A stretch of 64,000 nucleotides of DNA, from assembly GCA_007449985.2 (NCBI GenBank), contig VIIQ02000054.1, forward strand, positions 62,001-126,000, given 5' to 3'. This document shows positions 60,518-64,000 of the stretch, one piece after another; positions within the stretch are counted from its first letter, which is position 1; every line of letters begins with the position of its first letter. The stretch is from Desmodesmus armatus. Taxonomy: Eukaryota > Chlorophyta > Chlorophyceae > Sphaeropleales > Scenedesmaceae. Under the pieces are notes generated by a model. That model made no database searches. It was not told the origin of the DNA and saw only the letters and a list, made by a program, of their open reading frames with translations. The translations under genes and the position numbers were made by a program.

Positions 60518-62998
60518 ATGCAGCCTCAGCGGCTCCTGCAGGTTGCCAGCCTGCTGCTGCTGTCAGCAGCAGTGTTGGGCCAGGTTGAGACCTCAGCAGC
60601 AATGCCCTCCATGGCAGGCCTGCCTGCAGAGGTGCAGCCATCCGCCATCAGGTGCTGGAAGGACTTTGGAGCAAACTGTGTTTGGGGATCTGGTTGCGCT
60701 GAAACAGTCGATAACTGCCAGCTGTGCGAGGGCGCCACTTGTGCCTACTGCAAGGCTGGCTACTGGCGGGCAGCCGACGGCTCCGCCTGCACAGAGTGCC
60801 CTGTGGGTGCTTTCTGGTGAGCCCTCAAGTCAGCCCTCATGTCAGCCCTCATGTCAGCCCTTTTGCATGCAGGCTGCTGCCAGCTTTCTCAACATGTGTG
60901 ACACAGTTGCTGGCATAAGGGCATGCATGCACACCATCAAAGTGACTCTGACACGATCAATCTGTCACCAGCAGCAGCATTGCACATGCCTTGGATACAT
61001 ACAGTCTGCTGCAGCAGTAAATGCACTTGTCAGTCAAAAAAGATCAATGTCAACAGCTGCAGCCGCCCTCTACCATCAACCGTTGCATCACCATGTGAAG
61101 CTGACCGGCTGTCCCCTGTGTGCTCTCCACTCCCTTCCAAAGCGGTGGCAAGAGCGGCAACCCTTTCCTTCCGGATGAGGCCAAGTGGAGGTGTGACTGG
61201 ACCAAGGGAGTCTTGACTGACGGCACGGGCAAGTGGGCCGCTTCACAGTGTGACAGTAAGTTCATTGCTGCTTCCAGTGAGGATTAGTCAGTCAATGTTA
61301 CACTGCAACTACTTTACATCATGGCTTCACTCATATCACTCTCCAGTGGTGTAGGCATGCCACTGCCAGCTGTATGCATCGCACACCCTACAAGAAGGTT
61401 TAACTAATCATGACTAATCAATGACGAAGCACTAGTGGCGCAACAACGGTCACATGTTACTGCTGCATCTGTCTGTGCGGGCCAGCCCTGCTCACTCCTG
61501 TTGCTATTCTGCTATCTTTGGCTAGCCAGCTGCTTGCGCATGAAGCATCACTTATGCAGCAATTCAAGTTGACGGTTACACAACCCAACAGCCAAGTGTG
61601 TCCACCCGCACACTATCACGTCTCGCCAGAGTTGCTCATATGCTGCCACTGTCTCCCCCTCCACTCCTGCCCTTCCTTGCACACCCTGCAGCATGCGCCG
61701 CCGGCTGGGGCTCCTTCACGGACGGCAAATGCACGGAGTGCGAGGCCGGTACCGCCAAGAAGATCACCAGCAAGAAGGAGTGTGACTTCTGCCTCGACGG
61801 CCTCATCGCCAACGCCAACAAGGGTGCCACCGACTGCCTGGACCTCACCCGCACAGAACGCCGCCGCCGCAGCCGCGCGATGCTGGGTTACTCCGGCGAC
61901 TCCAAGGGTTACTCCGGCGAGGGTTACTCCGGCGAGGGTTACTCCGGCTACTACAGTGGCCCCGACTTCGAGACCGCCGCCAACGAGGCGTGCGCAGACT
62001 TCCTGGAGGTGCCCAACGGCGTCGCTGACAGCGCTTACTATGACGCAGATACCAACTCCTGCGCTTGCCCTGCCATGACCGTCATCAAGGTCTCGCAGCC
62101 CTCTCTCAATGAGGACGGCGAGGTCGAGATCAGCGACCCATCCTGCACAGATGTGTGCGACAGCGACACCAAGGCTTTCTCCCTCATGGGCGACGTCGAG
62201 CCCGGCCTGACCGAGTGTGTGTCGTGCCCCCCCAACAGCAAGGCATCCCCCGACTTCGCCCGCTGCCTGTGCGACCCAGGCTTTGTGCAGGCTCGCTCCG
62301 GCCTCACCAAGACCTCAGGCTGCAGCAGGGCACCCAGCTCCTCCTCTGCCAGCGATGACGATGTGGAGGACTCTTGGGGGTCATGGAGCCACAAGGGCGG
62401 CAACAAGAAGGGCGAGTAAGTGACTGCACCCCCCTTGCACACCCCCACACCCTCCCACTCACTCACAGTTTAGTACCTGCTTGATGCAAATCATGTGTTT
62501 TGACAGTTCAGCACACTTCAGTATGACAGGCCCCTGACAGCAGAGGTCTTGCCTTGGCGCACCTAGTGATATCGACTTCTTGCGCAGCCAGCACAGAGTC
62601 CCATGCCCAGTGCCAGCTAGTCTTATGCTCATCTGCCAAGCCAACTTGCTGCCGGTGCTGATTGGCTGACCTGGGTAAAACCTAGTCAGTCATCCAATGC
62701 TGTTGGTGGTAGGTTTGTCCAGGTGTGTCCAGGATAGCATGTGCTGTCATGCCCCACACCTGCACCAGCCCCTCACACTTGTGTGCTGCTGTTTTGTCCC
62801 TCCTTTTGCAGGTATGAGCCCGAGGAGAAGACTGAGTACCCATCCGAGGAGAAGACTGAGTACCCATCCGAGGAGAAGACTGAGTACTCATCCGAGGAGA
62901 AGACTGAGTACTCATCCGGAAAGAAGACTGAGTACTCATCCGGAAAGAAGACTGAGTACTCATCCGGAAAGAATACTGAGTACTCATCCGGAAACTAA
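60518..62998 (+). CDS. Secreted Cys-rich protein with C-terminal octapeptide repeats, unknown family
   Basis: Exons: 60518-60816, 61143-61255, 61692-62415 and 62812-62998; 1323 nt, 440 aa. A signal peptide is clear: MQPQRLLQVASLLLLSAAVL, likely cleaved near GQVETSA. The mature part has many Cys in short-spaced pairs (CQLCEGATCAYCKAGYW; CTECPVGAFC, built across an intron; CTECEAGTAKK; CVSCPPNSKASPDFARCLC), like the GCC2/ephrin-receptor or TNFR-type Cys-rich modules of extracellular proteins. A GYSGE repeat lies at about 61888-61953. The last exon is almost entirely EEKTEYPS-type octapeptides, seven copies in 24-base units. No transmembrane segment is present. An extracellular-matrix or cell-wall role is the simplest inference. 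Exon 3 is markedly richer in C at third positions than its neighbours, suggesting high expression. I do not recognise an orthologue. Confidence 0.82.
60819..60862 (+). repeat. Short 12-bp tandem repeat just inside an intron of the Cys-rich gene
   Basis: GTCAGCCCTCAT-type units are repeated three to four times immediately after the exon 1 donor at 60817. They lie within the intron and are not coding. Confidence 0.75.
62818..62997 (+). repeat. 24-bp coding minisatellite, seven copies, Cys-rich protein C-terminus
   Basis: Units of 24 bases (GAGGAGAAGACTGAGTACCC and variants) encode EEKTEYPS, EEKTEYSS and GKKTEYSS in tandem to the stop codon. Copies grade from EEKTEYP(S) at the start to GKKTEYS(S) at the end, with one GKNTEYSS, showing ordered divergence along the array. 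Confidence 0.93.
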
Positions 62999-64000
62999 AA
63001 CCCCGACAGGAAGTAAGCCTGTTACTTCTGCAGGCTTGCGTGCCGTGTGGTCCAGGGTTTAGGGTCTGCTTGAACCCTTCACTGGGATGAGCCTTGACAC
63101 TAGCCCGCCCAGGCATGCATGTGTGTCTGTGTGCAGTCAGTAGCATCAGCTCGGTTGCAAAAATCATGCCTTGGAACACACCTCTCTGTGTTCGGGTGGT
63201 TTCTGCTGTTGCTGGTGGCTTTGTGCTGTTGCCACAGGTTTGCTGCTGACAGCAGCAACCACACCGCCTCTTTTACACACTGCATAAGTGTGTGTGCTGA
63301 GTTATGCTTCATCAACAGGGCCCCTCTCTTGGCCTTGGTTGTTTATGCTCAACAAATCCATGCTGCATAAGCATGTGATGATGTTCTTTGCAAAGCTCGA
63401 AAAGTTTTGGTGTTCAGGCATGTACATGTGGTGCAGGCGATTTATTTTTCAGGGCGCCAGCTTGCTGCACTGCAGAAGTGCACACTCAGCTTGGCATCTT
63501 GCCTAATTGTGCGAGTAACTCACCACAGCAACCCTGAATTTGAATTTGAATGGGGTGGTTGCCAACTACTGCATCCCAGCCAACTGCTGCCAGGAGGTTC
63601 CACCCAGGCCTGCCCGTGTCTCGTGTCAGAACTAAGAGCCTGGCAACTATGTCAGCACTAACTGCCTGGCATGCATGCAGCAGCAGTAGATGCCACAGCT
63701 AAATATGCCACATGCATGCATGCCATGCAGTGCAAGCATGTAAGCACCAGCATTCAACCTGCCAGTACACGCTCGCCATCAGCCAGAGAGCTGCAAAGAA
63801 GACACAACACACACGTCCAGGTCAACCTGCACAGTTGCAAACGCAGCACCTCGGCCAGGCAGTCCAGGACGCCACCTGCCATCGGCCGATTAGCTCCATC
63901 CTCTTGGCTCCTCAGCACCTTTTTTTAGGGCAGTGTAGACATGCCAGTCTTTGTCCTCAGCACTTGGTCACCATATCCATGCATGCAAGGCTCACCTGCC
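62999..64000. other. Right-edge region without a supported gene
   Basis: About 1 kb. It begins with the Cys-rich gene 3' flank; a TGTAA at 63739 is the first found but is far away. The final bases, read on the minus strand as GGCAGGTGAGCC, resemble an exon end plus splice donor of a gene lying beyond the window, but there is no other support. Confidence 0.45.

Noticed and set aside
63950..64000. A minus-strand splice-donor-like GGCAG|GTGAGCC at the right edge, suggesting a gene beyond the window.
   Set aside because: Only the few bases of the putative exon are visible, so no product or even coding status can be supported.

Overview
This is nuclear DNA from a eukaryote, most likely a green alga of the core Chlorophyta. 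Genes are split into many exons by short introns with GTGAG-type donors and TGCAG acceptors. Several genes are followed by TGTAA, the usual chlorophyte polyadenylation signal. Both plastid proteins (a thylakoid-lumen TLP18.3, a MEKHLA-domain protein and a PfkB-family kinase with a likely transit peptide) and motile-cilium proteins (CFAP251/WDR66 and a ZMYND12-like TPR protein) are encoded. CAG/CTG runs giving poly-Gln, poly-Ala and poly-Ser are very common. I cannot name the species; the poly-Gln habit and intron style would fit Sphaeropleales or Chlamydomonadales.

Layout: (1) 107-2398 (+), 3' part of a long-chain acyl-CoA synthetase. (2) 4860-9134 (+), alanine-glyoxylate aminotransferase 2-type class III aminotransferase, nine exons, mitochondrial presequence. 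(3) A minus-strand block: F-box protein 12858-15321, Tim8 16913-17173, RAD54B-like Swi2/Snf2 ATPase 17550-25757 (20 exons), TLP18.3 26082-28252. (4) A plus-strand block: NSE1 of the SMC5/6 complex 28626-30046, an Ala/Gln-rich orphan 30617-32685, a MEKHLA protein 33642-36059, a 2-oxoglutarate/Fe(II) oxygenase 36410-38558. (5) A divergent pair of ciliary genes, ZMYND12-like (-) 39113-41923 and CFAP251 (+) 42225-48842. (6) TEL2/TELO2 (-) 49235-54430, divergent from a PfkB-family kinase (+) 54783-57056. (7) A long gene-poor stretch, then a secreted Cys-rich protein with C-terminal octapeptide repeats (+) 60518-62998. For every complete gene the exon lengths sum to a multiple of three with consistent phases, which is an internal check on the models.

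Functional groups: three genome-maintenance genes (RAD54B, NSE1, TEL2), two axonemal genes that share one 301-base intergenic region, three plastid genes and three metabolic or import genes. I see no operon-like logic beyond the divergent pairs. I found no mobile element with coding capacity, no CRISPR array and no rRNA or tRNA gene. The observations I would follow first are an NSE1 that stops exactly where the RING domain should begin, a 46-base near-perfect intronic hairpin in the aminotransferase gene, the shared promoter of the two ciliary genes, and a roughly 300-base CCTG repeat that forms the polypyrimidine tract of a RAD54B intron.
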